A stretch of DNA of 64,000 nt from JBBQVK01 sp038211735 (GCA_038211735.1 JBBQVK010000001.1:372001-436000), one strand, 5' to 3'; positions 43,336-52,411 are shown, numbered from the stretch's first letter. Translations and numbers: made by a program. Notes: a model not told the origin generated them from the sequence alone.

Positions 43336-43773
43336 TTACATTTGTACGTTATTCTTTGGATCAAAGTTCACCATCCATTCAATGCCGTATTTGTCTCTAA
43401 ACATCCCAAAATACGAACCCCAAGGGCTGTCTCCCATAGGAAATTCAACAGCACCTCCTGCTGAAAGGCCGTTAAATAACTTGTCTGCCTCTTCACGATT
43501 TTCTGCGGTAATAGCTATTTTAGATCTGTTTTCGTTTTCATTCACTGGGCCCATACTTTCTGGAACGTCATTGCCCATCAAAATATTTTTGCCAATAGGT
43601 AAAGCAATGTGCATGATTTTATTTGCATCATTTTCTGCTACGGGGAATTCAGGGCTTGCTATATCTTTAAAACGTGTGATGTTTACGAACTCTCCTCAAA
43701 ATACTGATTTGTAAAAATTAAATGCTTCTTCAGTATTTCCGTTGAAGTTAATAGATGGATTGATAACTGCCAT
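43336..43773 (-). CDS. PhnB/VOC-family protein
   Basis: 145 residues with the typical VOC plan: 'SINFNGNTEEAFNFYKSVFGGEF', 'IMHIALPIGKNILMGND' and the C-terminal 'GSYFGMFRDKYGIEWMVNFD'. The last motif carries the metal-site Glu. It converges with the two-domain VOC gene. Substrate unknown. Confidence 0.88.
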
Positions 43774-43823
43774 GGTTATATTTTGTAAGTTTATAAAAAA
43801 GATATTTTATCTGAGATAAGAAA

Positions 43824-43970
43824 CTATTTATAGTTCTTTATAAAACAAGAGCTTTTTTTCGAAGTTAAATAGATAACCAGCCCTATAATTACAATAAAGA
43901 ATACAAGTAGAAGCTCCAAAATAGGACGTATCAGGATATAAGTGATTGAGAGCGATAGTATCGCGTTCAT
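43824..43970 (-). CDS. Possible single-pass membrane peptide
   Basis: 48 residues with a long hydrophobic helix (ILELLLVFFIVIIGLVIYL) and a short basic end. It is the only ORF in the 360-base stretch 43774-44136, which is otherwise AT-rich with nothing recognisable. It may be spurious. Confidence 0.25.
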   Translation of the reverse strand: MNAILSLSITYILIRPILELLLVFFIVIIGLVIYLTSKKSSCFIKNYK

Positions 43971-44136
43971 TTTAAGCCAATTGCAACGATTGCTATCAAT
44001 GCACCAAATCAAATGGTTGATAGTAGTAAATGGATCTTAAATAAGGCTTAAGTAAATAATATTGACTTCTGTTTATTAATATATATAGAGATATGACGTG
44101 TTTCAACTTTTAAATACTCAGTTCTTAGCAAAACAG

Positions 44137-44898
44137 ATGGAAATTTCAAAAAACATAGAAAGATGGAAGCAAGAGTTACCACATAATCTTAAGTCGGGAA
44201 TTTATTCAGTCGCATGAAAAGTGTTTCATGTGCTATTTTCTTGAGGAGATACAAGTCTTGAAAACACTTCCAAAAAGTATTTACAAAAAGCTCATATCAA
44301 TCTCGTAATAAGTGAAGAGTCGTTAAACGCGATTGGACAGTTTAAACAATGATGAAGAGGAATAATCATGTCGAGTCATCCGACGTGATATTTTTCTGAC
44401 TATCTTCCGTTATTTGCAACGCTGGGGGATCAAATTTTGAAAAAAGCAATTTTCTATACGGGAGCATATAATCTATCGATGAACAAAAGAGAATTTCCAG
44501 AATATACTTTTAGGGCAGCGACATTGATTGTGAAAGAAGACGCCATGAATCTTAAGCAGCAATTAGCAATAGATATCGAGAAAATCAATTCCGATGACGG
44601 ATATATCTTTATTATACCGTCTTGAGAAACGGTAGGAGAAGACGTTCCATTCAAAGGCATTTCTCGCAGGATTATTCAATGATCTCAAGATAATCTACCA
44701 GTCCTCGTCAATCACATACACCACAAATCACCTATATCTCGCAAAGATATAGCAAGATTTATGCTCACAGGTAAATGAGAAACAACAACTATCTCTTCAC
44801 AACTAACTACAATCCAAGATCGAAAAGAATGAGGAAAAGTTCTTACAGGAAAAGAAATGAGAGAAAAGTATAAGCAGCTGGATCCCTACAATAAATAA
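44137..44898 (+). CDS. Uncharacterised protein, distant acyltransferase look
   Basis: 253 residues in one frame with ten UGAs as Gly. The segment 'GIIMSSHPTGYFSDYLPLFATL' and a later 'IIPSGETVGEDVPFKGISRRI' loosely recall the H-x(4)-D and FPEGTR-type blocks of PlsC-like acyltransferases, but the spacing (H-x6-D) is wrong. No membrane helix. I would treat the family as unknown. Confidence 0.55.
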
Positions 44899-44914
44899 GC
44901 TTACTAAGATCACC

Positions 44915-45565
44915 CTACGTCTTAATCAGTTGTTTCGTATATCCTCCTCCCAACAGAAATTCATAAGCCTCTAAGACGTCTTCTGGAACTTCTTGATAGG
45001 ACTGAAATCACAACGCTGGATATTCAATAATTCTCTGCACTTCACCGACCATCATATGTATGACGTATGCTTCATCACAATAGTCTCCATAATACTGATC
45101 ATAAGGTAATTGCAACGACGTTACCAAGAAATCTGTGTGTTTATCAGGCCATTGTTTTTCGAACGTCGCAATAGTCCTTCTTTCCATATATGGCTTATGG
45201 ACAAGCAAAACAGAATGAATATTTCCAATTTCCTGAGTAATTTTATAAGCAAGTTGAATATTCTCTCCCGTATTAGTTGATTGATTTTCAATAAATATAT
45301 TCTCTTTAGGTACTCAATGTACCATCATTATATCTGCAAACACATCTGCTTCCGCCTTATCTAACGTAACTACATCTGTTCTCACTATAGATCTACCTCA
45401 TGCTGCAATAACTACACTCGCATATCATCCATTAAACAACTCCGCAGCTCTCTCAGCCGTTCTCTTATCAGAATTACCCAATACTATAATGGCATCACAT
45501 TTCTTCAATGCTTGATGCATCTGCAAATAGTCTCGTAAGATGAGGGATGCTGATTTGGTGTTCAT
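44915..45565 (-). CDS. DUF218 (YdcF-like) protein
   Basis: 216 residues, soluble, with the DUF218 blocks 'AIIVLGNSDKRTAERAAELFN', 'VVIAAGGRSIV', 'IFIENQSTNTGENI' and 'SVLLVHKPYMERRT'. It resembles E. coli YdcF more than the membrane-anchored SanA homologue at 17772. The start (MNTKSASLI) lies 22 bases before the stop of the gene upstream. It converges with the gene at 44137. Confidence 0.82.
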
Positions 45566-45586
45566 AAAATTTCATCATATAAAACA

Positions 45587-46330
45587 CTACAAGACCCACT
45601 CAAAATTATTCCTGCTCCAAAACCACAGAGGCGGGTGCATTTCTATTGGGTTTATTCAGCTTCACTGTAAAGCTTCACGTCGTCTTTTTGACAGTTCATC
45701 TTTGGAGATCTTTTCAACTTCTTCTTGGGTAATTATTCATAGTTTCACAGAACATTTAGTAATATGTGTATAAGGAGCTATCTCAATGTATTCAACATTT
45801 TTGAGTTTAATATCGCCATATTCTTGTATAATAAACGATCGGTAATGGAAAATCTTAGGTCATGAAAGGTAAGGAAATCAGGGCTTTTTATCATGTTGTA
45901 TCGTTTGTTGTACTTTTAAAAAGTCATTATCTAATGTAGTAAACATATTTTCTATACTGCCTCGTTGCTCAGCAATGGTATGTGAAATCTTCTTTCGAGT
46001 CTGAATATGTTTATTTGGTTGTAGTGCGACTTTATGTTTTAAAAGTTTTTCTCTCAGTTCTTCATCGTCCATGCTATTCACCTTTTGTACCTCAAAAACA
46101 TCTTTTGTTGATGCGTCATTATAGGTCTTCAGTGCAGCTTCCCGCAATGCATAACTATTTCTTTGATAGTTCAGCGCCATAGGTAGCGTAAAATACGCTA
46201 GACGAAACTCATTTTCATTCGGTCAAAATCATGGATTCTCATCCTCTGGCATTTTCATATATCACAAATCTCACTGCTTGTATGCAGCCATAAGTTTTTG
46301 ACAGCTAGTGATTAAGGATTGTTGGTCCAT
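45587..46330 (-). CDS. Uncharacterised protein
   Basis: 247 residues with a conserved-looking end 'GSGINPIEMHPPLWFWSRN' and a charged helical middle ('RKKISHTIAEQRGS'). The early part has many UGA-Gly codons. I do not recognise the family. The 22-base gap to the DUF218 gene suggests one operon. It is preceded by a terminator at 46345. Confidence 0.6.
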
Positions 46331-46344
46331 TAATCAGACTATAA

Positions 46345-46369
46345 AGAAAAGTCCGGCGTATTGCCAGGT
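46345..46369 (-). terminator. Intrinsic terminator after the broken paralogue
   Basis: On the minus strand CTGGC-AATAC-GCCGG is followed by ACTTTTC. The flanking bases are nearly the same as in the terminator after the intact paralogue (48529-48553). Confidence 0.6.
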
Positions 46370-46403
46370 TTAGATCATAGAAAATATAGTAGTTAAGATT
46401 TTA

Positions 46404-46880
46404 TTACTTCAGAGAAACCCAAATAAGCAACTTTTGTAATCCTATTGTAGAAGGAAATTCTGTTGATTTATCTAAGGTTTGATTAGCATATCAATTTATT
46501 TTCGCATTATTATCGTAACTGAAGCGAAGTACAAGCCCTTGTTTTTCCAAGTCTTCTAATAACCTTCCCTGTTGTCAGTTCTTAAATATTTGTTTGATAC
46601 TATCACCAATTTTATACATCTCTAGTTCGTCTGGGTTTTTTGATTTAGTTCATCCCTGATAGATTCACACATCTTCTCAATAAGTAGTATCAGAATTTTC
46701 ATTTATCTCTAATGCCTTAAGATAAATACCCTTTAAGCAATCAGCATATTCTGATTCTAACTTTTCTTCTTCTTTACTTTTTTTGTCATGTTTCGCGTTT
46801 GATATTCTCTCTTGAACAACTTGTGAGATAGTTTTCCCACTTTCCAAGACTTCATCAAGATCTTGTTGTTTAGGGCTAGT
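46404..46880 (-). pseudogene. Degenerate copy of the 48582 gene, start lost
   Basis: 158 sense codons, clearly related to the protein at 48582-49061: SGKTISQ, 'GDSIKQIFKNGQQGRLLEDLEKQGLVLRFSY' versus 'GNSIKKIFDNGQQERLAEDLHKQGLQLRFSY'. At the 5' end the intact copy starts ATG-GCA-TTA-TCT. Here one base after the ATG is gone and a TAA follows, so no start codon precedes the body. It may be silent or use a non-standard start. UGA-Gly codons sit at the same places in both copies (for instance before QQGR). Confidence 0.65.
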
Positions 46881-46946
46881 TTAAAATAATGCATACACTT
46901 TATATTTCCTAATTTCAAATCAGTTCCGTTTGCCCTTACGTAATAG

Positions 46947-47456
46947 TTATATATTATCAGGATAATTGGCACAGAGTTTTGGGAACATGTTTCTCAAAGC
47001 ATCACTTTCCCCTTCTCGGTCTTTCCTTTTTATATCATCACTTTTTTGAAATGGATAAATCATTTCTTTTCCAGTTTTTTCGTTAAAAACTATCGAAATA
47101 GTATATCTTAAGCCTTCCCAATTTGCTTCTTCGATTAAGTCTGTTTCAACTTCCAAGAGCATTTGAGGGTCTTTAATTATCTTGTAGTAAAGTTCTTGAC
47201 CTAGACCGATTATCCATTCTCTAAAGTCATTAAAACTATCCACTTCACAATCGCCTGAAATAATAAAGAAAGCTCAGTTCAGTTCCAAAGTATCTGCTTT
47301 TTCGCAAAAGAGCGCAAACCAATTTCCAAATAAAATAATTTCTTCCGTTATTAATAAACGAAGTTCATTTGCTAATTGTTCTTTTTGTTCTTCAAAGTCA
47401 TTTTGTGATTTGTCTTTTGAGGTTTTTATAATTTGCCAAAACTTATCTTCGTTCAT
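46947..47456 (-). CDS. DUF4240 domain protein
   Basis: 169 residues, matching DUF4240: an N-terminal 'DKFWQIIKTS', helical middle, then 'DSFNDFREWIIGLGQELYYKIIKDPQML'. One UGA (47274-47276) splits the visible pieces and is read as Gly. DUF4240 proteins are of unknown function and are often found beside SUKH- or WGR-type proteins. Here it is next to an Imm5-like gene, which hints at a protective role, but that is inference. Confidence 0.75.
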
Positions 47457-47690
47457 ATGACTATCAAAAGGAGTAAAATATATGAGAGTTACAATAAAAG
47501 TTATAAAAAAATCCTCAACCATTACAACCGAGGAATTTTTTGGGTCAACAGGACTATTACTGTACCAAGCCCAACAGATAATGATGAAAACTATTCATTA
47601 ACTGCATTACTAGATCGTATAGAGAAAGCCTTGTTAAATTCAAGAGATTTTGCCACCAAACACTCACTCCACTCCGCTTATAATAAATAA
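47457..47690 (+). CDS. Possible small ORF divergent from DUF4240
   Basis: 77 codons from an ATG next to the DUF4240 start (back to back). The second half, 'DENYSLTALLDRIEKALLNSRDF', looks protein-like; the first half is Lys/Tyr/Asn-rich. No family. A competing frame (from about 47483) is also open for a while. Low confidence. The following 280 bases to 47976 hold no gene, only a terminator at 47860. Confidence 0.3.
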   Translation: MTIKRSKIYESYNKSYKKILNHYNRGIFWVNRTITVPSPTDNDENYSLTALLDRIEKALLNSRDFATKHSLHSAYNK

Positions 47691-47859
47691 AATACGCAAT
47701 AGAGAAAACTTAAATATAGACTTATATGGTTTGTAAATAATTAGCAGGTTAGTAAAACTTGTATTATTTCATAGGTGTGTATCAATTCGATAGATAGTTT
47801 ATTATCTCGGATAGCTATCATAAGAGTTAAAACAAGACATTTTCTTTGAAAACAAAAAA

Positions 47860-47878
47860 GATCAGGGTTGATCTATTT
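47860..47878 (-). terminator. Intrinsic terminator of the Imm5-like gene
   Basis: GATCA-ACCC-TGATC is followed by TTTTTTG on the minus strand, 100 bases after the Imm5-like stop. Confidence 0.6.
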
Positions 47879-47976
47879 CCATAATTTTTAAACTGACTTA
47901 TTATCCATCATATGTTTTTATTATCCTTATAAAAAAACAATCATATTGGAGGATTAAAAATATTCATAATATAATA

Positions 47977-48438
47977 CTATTTTAGTTGTTCAATTAATTC
48001 ACTTAGTTGCCATTCTCTTTCTTTCGTAATTACATCCATATCATTTTTATATATCAATTCAATTAATTTTATTGCATAGTCAGACGCTACAATAGCATGT
48101 TCTTTCATATGACCACTTGCCACGGCTTGTCCTACTACTCTAAAAGCATATTTTTGTATTTTAGAATCTGAATCACGCGCTAATTTATGAATTTTAAAAC
48201 TTACTTTTCTAACTTCCATTATCTTTGCCTCTCCTTTTTGCCATAATTCATTAACTTTAAATCCTTCTTCTAAAGCACCGATATTATTATAATCTATATC
48301 CGCAACAAGCAAAGCTCTCTTTGCTATTTTTAAAGACCATTGAGCTAAAACTATTGGATTAGATTTTTCATACAATTCGTCTATCTTGAACCTTAATTCA
48401 ATGTTGTCTAGTATTTTTATTTTGACTTGAGCCGGCAT
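47977..48438 (-). CDS. Imm5-like putative immunity protein
   Basis: 153 residues without UGA. The pattern of helices and motifs fits the 'putative immunity protein' (Imm5-like) family: 'ALEEGFKVNELWQKGEAKIMEVRKVSFKIHKLARDS' (compare W..GE.....RKA....HA.AR), then 'VVGQAVASGHMKEHAIVASDYAIKLIE' and a final 'EREWQLSEL'. Such proteins are assumed to neutralise polymorphic toxins. No toxin gene is recognisable in this window. Confidence 0.7.
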   Translation of the reverse strand: MPAQVKIKILDNIELRFKIDELYEKSNPIVLAQWSLKIAKRALLVADIDYNNIGALEEGFKVNELWQKGEAKIMEVRKVSFKIHKLARDSDSKIQKYAFRVVGQAVASGHMKEHAIVASDYAIKLIELIYKNDMDVITKEREWQLSELIEQLK

Positions 48439-48528
48439 ATATATTTTTGAATATTAAAAAACTCAAAGATGTGCTATTAAGTAAGTAAAATCTTCTTTTA
48501 ATATAAACTAAATTAGTAGTTTTGCTAG

Positions 48529-48553
48529 AAAAAAGCCCGGCGTAATACCAGAC
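48529..48553 (-). terminator. Intrinsic terminator after the intact paralogue
   Basis: GTCTGGT-ATTAC-GCCGGGC is followed by TTTTTTC on the minus strand. It is a close relative of the terminator at 46345-46369, so gene and terminator were copied together. Confidence 0.7.
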
Positions 48554-48581
48554 TTAGATCGAAGATATATTAGATCAATTT

Positions 48582-49061
48582 CTACTTTATTTTAACAAAA
48601 ATTCTTAATGGATTGCCATGTTTATGTTTGGGAAATTCTTTTAAATCGTCTATTGTTAGCTTAGTTGCATGTTCATTTATATCTCATTTAGCATAGCTGA
48701 ATCGAAGTTGAAGGCCTTGTTTATGTAAATCTTCTGCGAGTCTTTCTTGTTGTCAATTATCAAATATCTTTTTGATACTATTTCCTATTTCAAGTAGTGC
48801 TTTGTGATGTCATTCCGTATATCAACCAGCATATAATCACACTTTCTCTCAAAGATGATCAGATTTTTCATTTGTCATTAATGCTTTTTCATAAATTTTC
48901 ATTAGACATTCTTTATACGCATTTTCTACTGCTTCTTGTTTTAGAGTTTCTTTATCAAAATTTTTCTGACTTAGTTTTGCTTTGACACGCTGTCATATAG
49001 TTTCCCCGCTGGCCAAAATTTTTTCAACGTCAACATCTTTAGGATTAGTAGATAATGCCAT
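48582..49061 (-). CDS. Uncharacterised protein, intact copy of a duplicated gene
   Basis: 159 residues starting MALSTNPKDVDVEKIL. It is helical and charged, with 'GETIGQRVKAKLSQ' near the start and 'GNSIKKIFDNGQQERLAEDLHKQGLQLRFSY' near the end. No membrane segment or known motif. It lies upstream of the Imm5-like gene on the same strand (about 140 bases apart, with a terminator between). The copy at 46404 is damaged. Confidence 0.6.
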
Positions 49062-49126
49062 GGTGTATATAGAAAAATATAAAGTGAATATATTATATAT
49101 ATATTTATTTATTTGTCAAATACCAA

Positions 49127-49150
49127 AAACACCCCCCTAAGGGAGTGTTT
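49127..49150 (-). terminator. Intrinsic terminator after tRNA-Lys
   Basis: AAACAC-TCCC-TTAG-GGGG-GTGTTT forms a 10-bp stem with a T-rich tail (TTTGG) on the minus strand. It lies 35 bases after the tRNA. Confidence 0.75.
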
Positions 49151-49185
49151 CGTGGTATATAGTCTCATCTCTCATCAAAGTAACT

Positions 49186-49258
49186 TAGGCTCGCCGGGAT
49201 TCGAACCCGGGACCAGTGGCTTAAAAGGCCATTGCTCTACCAACTGAGCTACGAACCC
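49186..49258 (-). tRNA. tRNA-Lys (anticodon UUU)
   Basis: The minus strand folds as a complete cloverleaf: acceptor GGGTTCG/CGAGCCT (with a G-U end pair), D arm with AGCTCAGTTGGTAGAGC, anticodon loop CTTTTAA and T arm with GGGTTCGAATCCC. CCA is not encoded. It is downstream of rpmB and is the only tRNA I found; no tRNA-Gly(UCA) for UGA is visible in this window. Confidence 0.97.
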
Positions 49259-49339
49259 ACTAAGGAACGCTGTAGTGGTTATATACTGTCCATTCCAAGC
49301 GGTCTAGCGCTCCAAATTAAGCCGCTGGTAGGTAATGGT

Positions 49340-49525
49340 TTAGAACATTTTTCTGTATTTTTTGTACATCTTCGAAGAAATCTTGATCGTCATAGGTATC
49401 CCATCGATCATTACTTTCTTTTTGATAAGATTTGGCTTGAAAGTTCTCTTGGTAGCCCTCATACTGTGAGATCTATTGTTACCTGAGACTGTCTTCTTGC
49501 CTGTGAACATACAAACTCTTGGCAT
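49340..49525 (-). CDS. rpmB: Ribosomal protein bL28
   Basis: 61 residues with the bL28 signature: 'CMFTGKKTVSGNNRSHSM' followed by 'TKRTFKPNL'. Part of the minus-strand translation cluster rpsL-rpsG-...-rplS-rplY-rpmB-tRNA. No UGA in the gene. Confidence 0.95.
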   Translation of the reverse strand: MPRVCMFTGKKTVSGNNRSHSMRATKRTFKPNLIKKKVMIDGIPMTIKISSKMYKKYRKMF

Positions 49526-49559
49526 CTTTCTACATCATACAATTTAAAGCATACAGATA

Positions 49560-50270
49560 TTATTTCTTGTCTTTTCCTCCTCATTTTGCATCACCTCCCT
49601 TCGCTGCTTCTCCAGATTTTGCTGCCTCGCCAGGTTTCGGAGCTTCACCAGGTTTCGCTCCTTCAGCACCTGCTGCGCCTTCTACAGCAACTTCTGCGAC
49701 CACCGCAACTTCTTCAACTTCCTCCTTGAATTCTACTGCGCTTAATACTGCATCATCTAGATTGTCTATGATTACAATCTTATCACTTATTTTGATATCG
49801 CTCACATGGAATACGTCTCCAGCATTTTCGAGTACTGAGATATCGATCTGGATATCATGTGGTAAGTCCAATGGAAATGCTTCTACTTCCAACTGAGCCT
49901 TGATCAACTGTACCCTTCCCAAATTATTCTTCTCAAACGGAGAAATACCGAACATAATTACAGGGACTAGAGCGCGTACTTTCTCGTCTTTCTTAACTGC
50001 GAGGCAGTCGACATGGATTACGTGATCAGTTACTGGATCCAATTGGATATCATGGAAAAGAATCAATTGATCTACTCCGTCTCCATCAAGTTCAACTGGC
50101 GTACTTCTACCAGCTGCATGGATAGCTTTAACCAATTGTACCTTATCAAACGAAACAATCAAAGGAGTAGCAAGATGTCTTCCATAGATAATACCAGGCA
50201 CAAGACCTGCTTTTCTAAGGAGCTTACCTTTTTTACCAATTACTGTACGTGTTTGTGTTGCCAACTTCAT
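49560..50270 (-). CDS. rplY: Ribosomal protein bL25 (CTC type), with long acidic/Gly tail
   Basis: 236 residues. The N-terminal L25 domain (RKAGLVPGIIYG, 'HDIQLDPVTDHVIHVDC') is followed by the CTC-type C-terminal beta domain. The last 55 residues are a low-complexity Ala/Glu/Gly/Lys/Pro tail with 'KPGEAPKPGEAAKSGEAAK' repeats. A UGA at 49581-49583 extends the tail by a few residues (GGGKDKK) to the TAA. bL25 binds 5S rRNA. Confidence 0.95.
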
Positions 50271-50305
50271 CTCGTATCGAAAAACAAATGTAAAATATAA
50301 ACGTA

Positions 50306-50857
50306 TTATTTTTGTGCTTCTTCTTGCTGTTCGTTATTTTCTTGAGCTTCTGGAGTCTCTGGAGCTTGCTCTTGTTGCGTCACCTCTCCTTGTTTCACCT
50401 CTTCTTGTTTCACTCCTTCTTTCACAAGGTTTGCTTTTGCGTGAGCATCTTGTGCCTTAGTAGCAAGAGATATAGCCATTTCAAGGAGGTCTATACCTTT
50501 TTCTTCTTGTGTAAGCAAACTCTTCATTTTCGCATCTTTACCTACTTTATCTCTCACATAGTACAATTTCGCTCTAGCAGTTTTGAATTTATCAAGCAAA
50601 AGAACTTTTTGAAATTTACGAAAAGATAACGGATAGATTTTCTCGATCGTATGACCTGAAGTCTTTCCTCTAATCGTAAATGTCCCGCTTGGATGCATTG
50701 GGTTTTTTACTTTGATAACCAACCCTTTGAATCTTCGAGTTCTCTTGTTGTCACCTTCTCCTACTTCTTCGTGGATCTCCAATTGCATCCCGTGTTTTAC
50801 AGGAAGAATATGGTACCCTTCGGATTGAGTGATCTTTCTAATTCTTTGTACGTTCAT
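50306..50857 (-). CDS. rplS: Ribosomal protein bL19, with C-terminal extension
   Basis: 183 residues. The N-terminal 115 match bL19: 'GMQLEIHEEVGEGDNKRTRRFKGLVI', 'TFTIRGKTSGHTIEKIYPL'. The C-terminal 60 are Gln/Glu-rich, absent from ordinary bL19. No UGA. It starts 29 bases after the small basic gene at 50887. Confidence 0.94.
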   Translation of the reverse strand: MNVQRIRKITQSEGYHILPVKHGMQLEIHEEVGEGDNKRTRRFKGLVIKVKNPMHPSGTFTIRGKTSGHTIEKIYPLSFRKFQKVLLLDKFKTARAKLYYVRDKVGKDAKMKSLLTQEEKGIDLLEMAISLATKAQDAHAKANLVKEGVKQEEVKQGEVTQQEQAPETPEAQENNEQQEEAQK

Positions 50858-50886
50858 TATGATACACTAAGTAATTAAACAAAAAA

Positions 50887-51039
50887 CTATACTGGTTTTC
50901 TTACCTGCCTTTTGACTACTTCAGCCTTCCGCTTCCTTTGTTGTTCGACTTGTTTTCTAATATCCATAATCACTACTTTCTCCACCCTCGAAAGTGCTTG
51001 TCTAAGCTTCTTTCTTGATTTGGTTCTGAGTCTTGCCAT
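50887..51039 (-). CDS. Small basic protein inside the ribosomal cluster
   Basis: 50 residues, nearly half Arg, Lys and Gln, ending VRKPV. It starts with MARLRTKSRKKLRQAL and runs as one amphipathic helix. Not bS21, bL34 or bL36, which have other signatures. Given its place between rpsG and rplS and its composition, it is likely to touch rRNA, but this is an inference. Confidence 0.55.
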   Translation of the reverse strand: MARLRTKSRKKLRQALSRVEKVVIMDIRKQVEQQRKRKAEVVKRQVRKPV

Positions 51040-51065
51040 ACTTCTAAGATATTAATTATAAAGTT

Positions 51066-51140
51066 TAAAGTCGTAAACAGTTGAGAATGGAGAATGGAAA
51101 GTTGAAACAGGAATTTAATCTACTCTTAACTTTCCACTTC
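51066..51140. repeat. Degenerate heptad repeats
   Basis: Units like GAGAATG, GTTGAGA and GAAAGTT, and their complements (ACTTTCC), fill the gap between the two small basic genes. Partial inverted symmetry. They resemble the heptads at 27454-27544 and 51405-51470. Confidence 0.6.
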
Positions 51141-51144
51141 GTTC

Positions 51145-51381
51145 TTATTTTTTCGCTGCTACATCAAGCATTGCTTGCGTAATACGATATTTCTTGATCC
51201 TTGCCATAGCCTGTTTCTTGGTTTGAATAATCCATTTAGTAAGTCCTTCCTTTTGCTCTCTTTTGAGCAAAGTGACGTACCACTTGATGGTATTTTCAGT
51301 TTTCTTTCCAGACTTCTTTCTTTTCTTATTCGGGTTTTGGAACGCATGAGATGGTTTACCCGATTGATTTCTTGTTGGCAT
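51145..51381 (-). CDS. Second small basic protein inside the ribosomal cluster
   Basis: 78 residues, strongly basic. An unstructured-looking start (MPTRNQSGKPSHAFQNPNKKRKKSG) leads into a helical part ('TIKWYVTLLKREQKEGLTKWIIQTKKQAMARIKK'). No UGA. Not recognised as a standard ribosomal protein. Another frame (51159-51470) overlaps but reads less like a protein. Confidence 0.5.
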   Translation of the reverse strand: MPTRNQSGKPSHAFQNPNKKRKKSGKKTENTIKWYVTLLKREQKEGLTKWIIQTKKQAMARIKKYRITQAMLDVAAKK

Positions 51382-51404
51382 CGCTGTGCTGCTTTAAAGT
51401 TTAA

Positions 51405-51470
51405 ATAAAGTTGAGAGTTGAAGGTTGAGAATTGAGAGTGAATTTTCCACTTTCTACTATCAACTTTCAA
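51405..51470. repeat. Degenerate heptad repeats
   Basis: GTTGAGA/GTTGAAG/GTTGAGA/ATTGAGA-type 7-base units followed by the complementary type (TTTCCAC, ATCAACT) in the gap before rpsG. Confidence 0.6.
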
Positions 51471-51471
51471 T

Positions 51472-51939
51472 TTATTTTATGTACTTAGCAAGATATGCAA
51501 ACGCTTTGTTAGCTTCAGCCATCTTATGTGTATCTTCCTTCTTTTTGACCGCATTACCTGCACCAGAATACGCTGCCATAAGCTCTTCAGCTAGTCTCAT
51601 ATGCATTGGGCTACCTTTCTTGGCTCTAGAGTAGTCGATGATCCATTTGCATGAATAGAAGTATCTCTTCTTAGCAGGAAGCTCAAGTGGAACTTGATAT
51701 ACCGCTCATCCGATTCTCTTAGATTTTACCATCACCTGAGGAGCCGCATTTTCAAGTGCTGCTTCCCATACCGCTAGTGGGTTTACGTGGCCGTTCTTCT
51801 TGATTTCAGCAAGCGCGTCGTTGAAGATTTTTCTTGCGACGTTCTTCTGCCCATCAAGCATCACATAGTTGATGAATTTCTCAACTCTATCTGTAGTAGA
51901 TGGAAGAGAAAGTACTGGTGGTTTCTTAAATTTTGCCAT
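51472..51939 (-). CDS. rpsG: Ribosomal protein uS7
   Basis: 155 residues: 'VEKFINYVMLDGQKNVARKIF', 'NPLAVWEAALENAAPQVMVKSKRIGGAVYQVP' and 'RLAEELMAAYSGAGNAVKKKEDTHKMAEANKAFAYLA'. The first Gly of RIGGA is UGA at 51706-51708, a nearly invariant glycine in S7, making this one of the best proofs of the code. The start is the MAKFKKPPV form; upstream Leu/Met codons are less likely. Confidence 0.97.
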
Positions 51940-51991
51940 TAGTCTTACTAACAACTAGAATAAATAAATTGGTCTATAGTTTTAAGATTGA

Positions 51992-52411
51992 TTACTTAGC
52001 CTTAGGTCTCTTGGTTCCGTATAGTGATCTTCCTTGTCTTCTTGTGTCTACTTGGTTTGCGTCGTATACACCTCTAATAACGTGGTATTTCACACCCGGA
52101 AGATCTTTTACTCTTCCTCCTCTAACCAAGACCACACTATGTTCTTGTAACGTATGCTTTTCACCTGGGATATATGCGATTACTTCTGTACCGTTTGATA
52201 GTCTAACCTTTGCGATTTTTCTCTGCGCAGAGTTAGGTTTCTTCGGAGTAGTTACCGTCACCTTCAAACATACACCTCTTTTGAATGGTGCAGGAATCTT
52301 AGTAAGCTTGTTACCATTGATCGTATTGATAATGTGTTCCAAAGCAGGGGCCTTAGACTTTCTTCTCTTTGGCATTCTCCTCTTCTTAACAAGTTGGTTT
52401 GTTGTTGGCAT
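51992..52411 (-). CDS. rpsL: Ribosomal protein uS12
   Basis: 139 residues: 'MPTTNQLVKKRR', TPKKPNSAQRKIAKVRLSNG, 'YIPGEKHTLQEHSVVLVRGGRVKDLPGVKYHVIRG' and 'RSLYGTKRPK'. The streptomycin-relevant Lys in TPKKPNSA is wild-type. There are a few extra residues near position 30 compared with E. coli. No UGA. Promoter at 52557. First gene of the translation cluster. Confidence 0.98.
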   Translation of the reverse strand: MPTTNQLVKKRRMPKRRKSKAPALEHIINTINGNKLTKIPAPFKRGVCLKVTVTTPKKPNSAQRKIAKVRLSNGTEVIAYIPGEKHTLQEHSVVLVRGGRVKDLPGVKYHVIRGVYDANQVDTRRQGRSLYGTKRPKAK

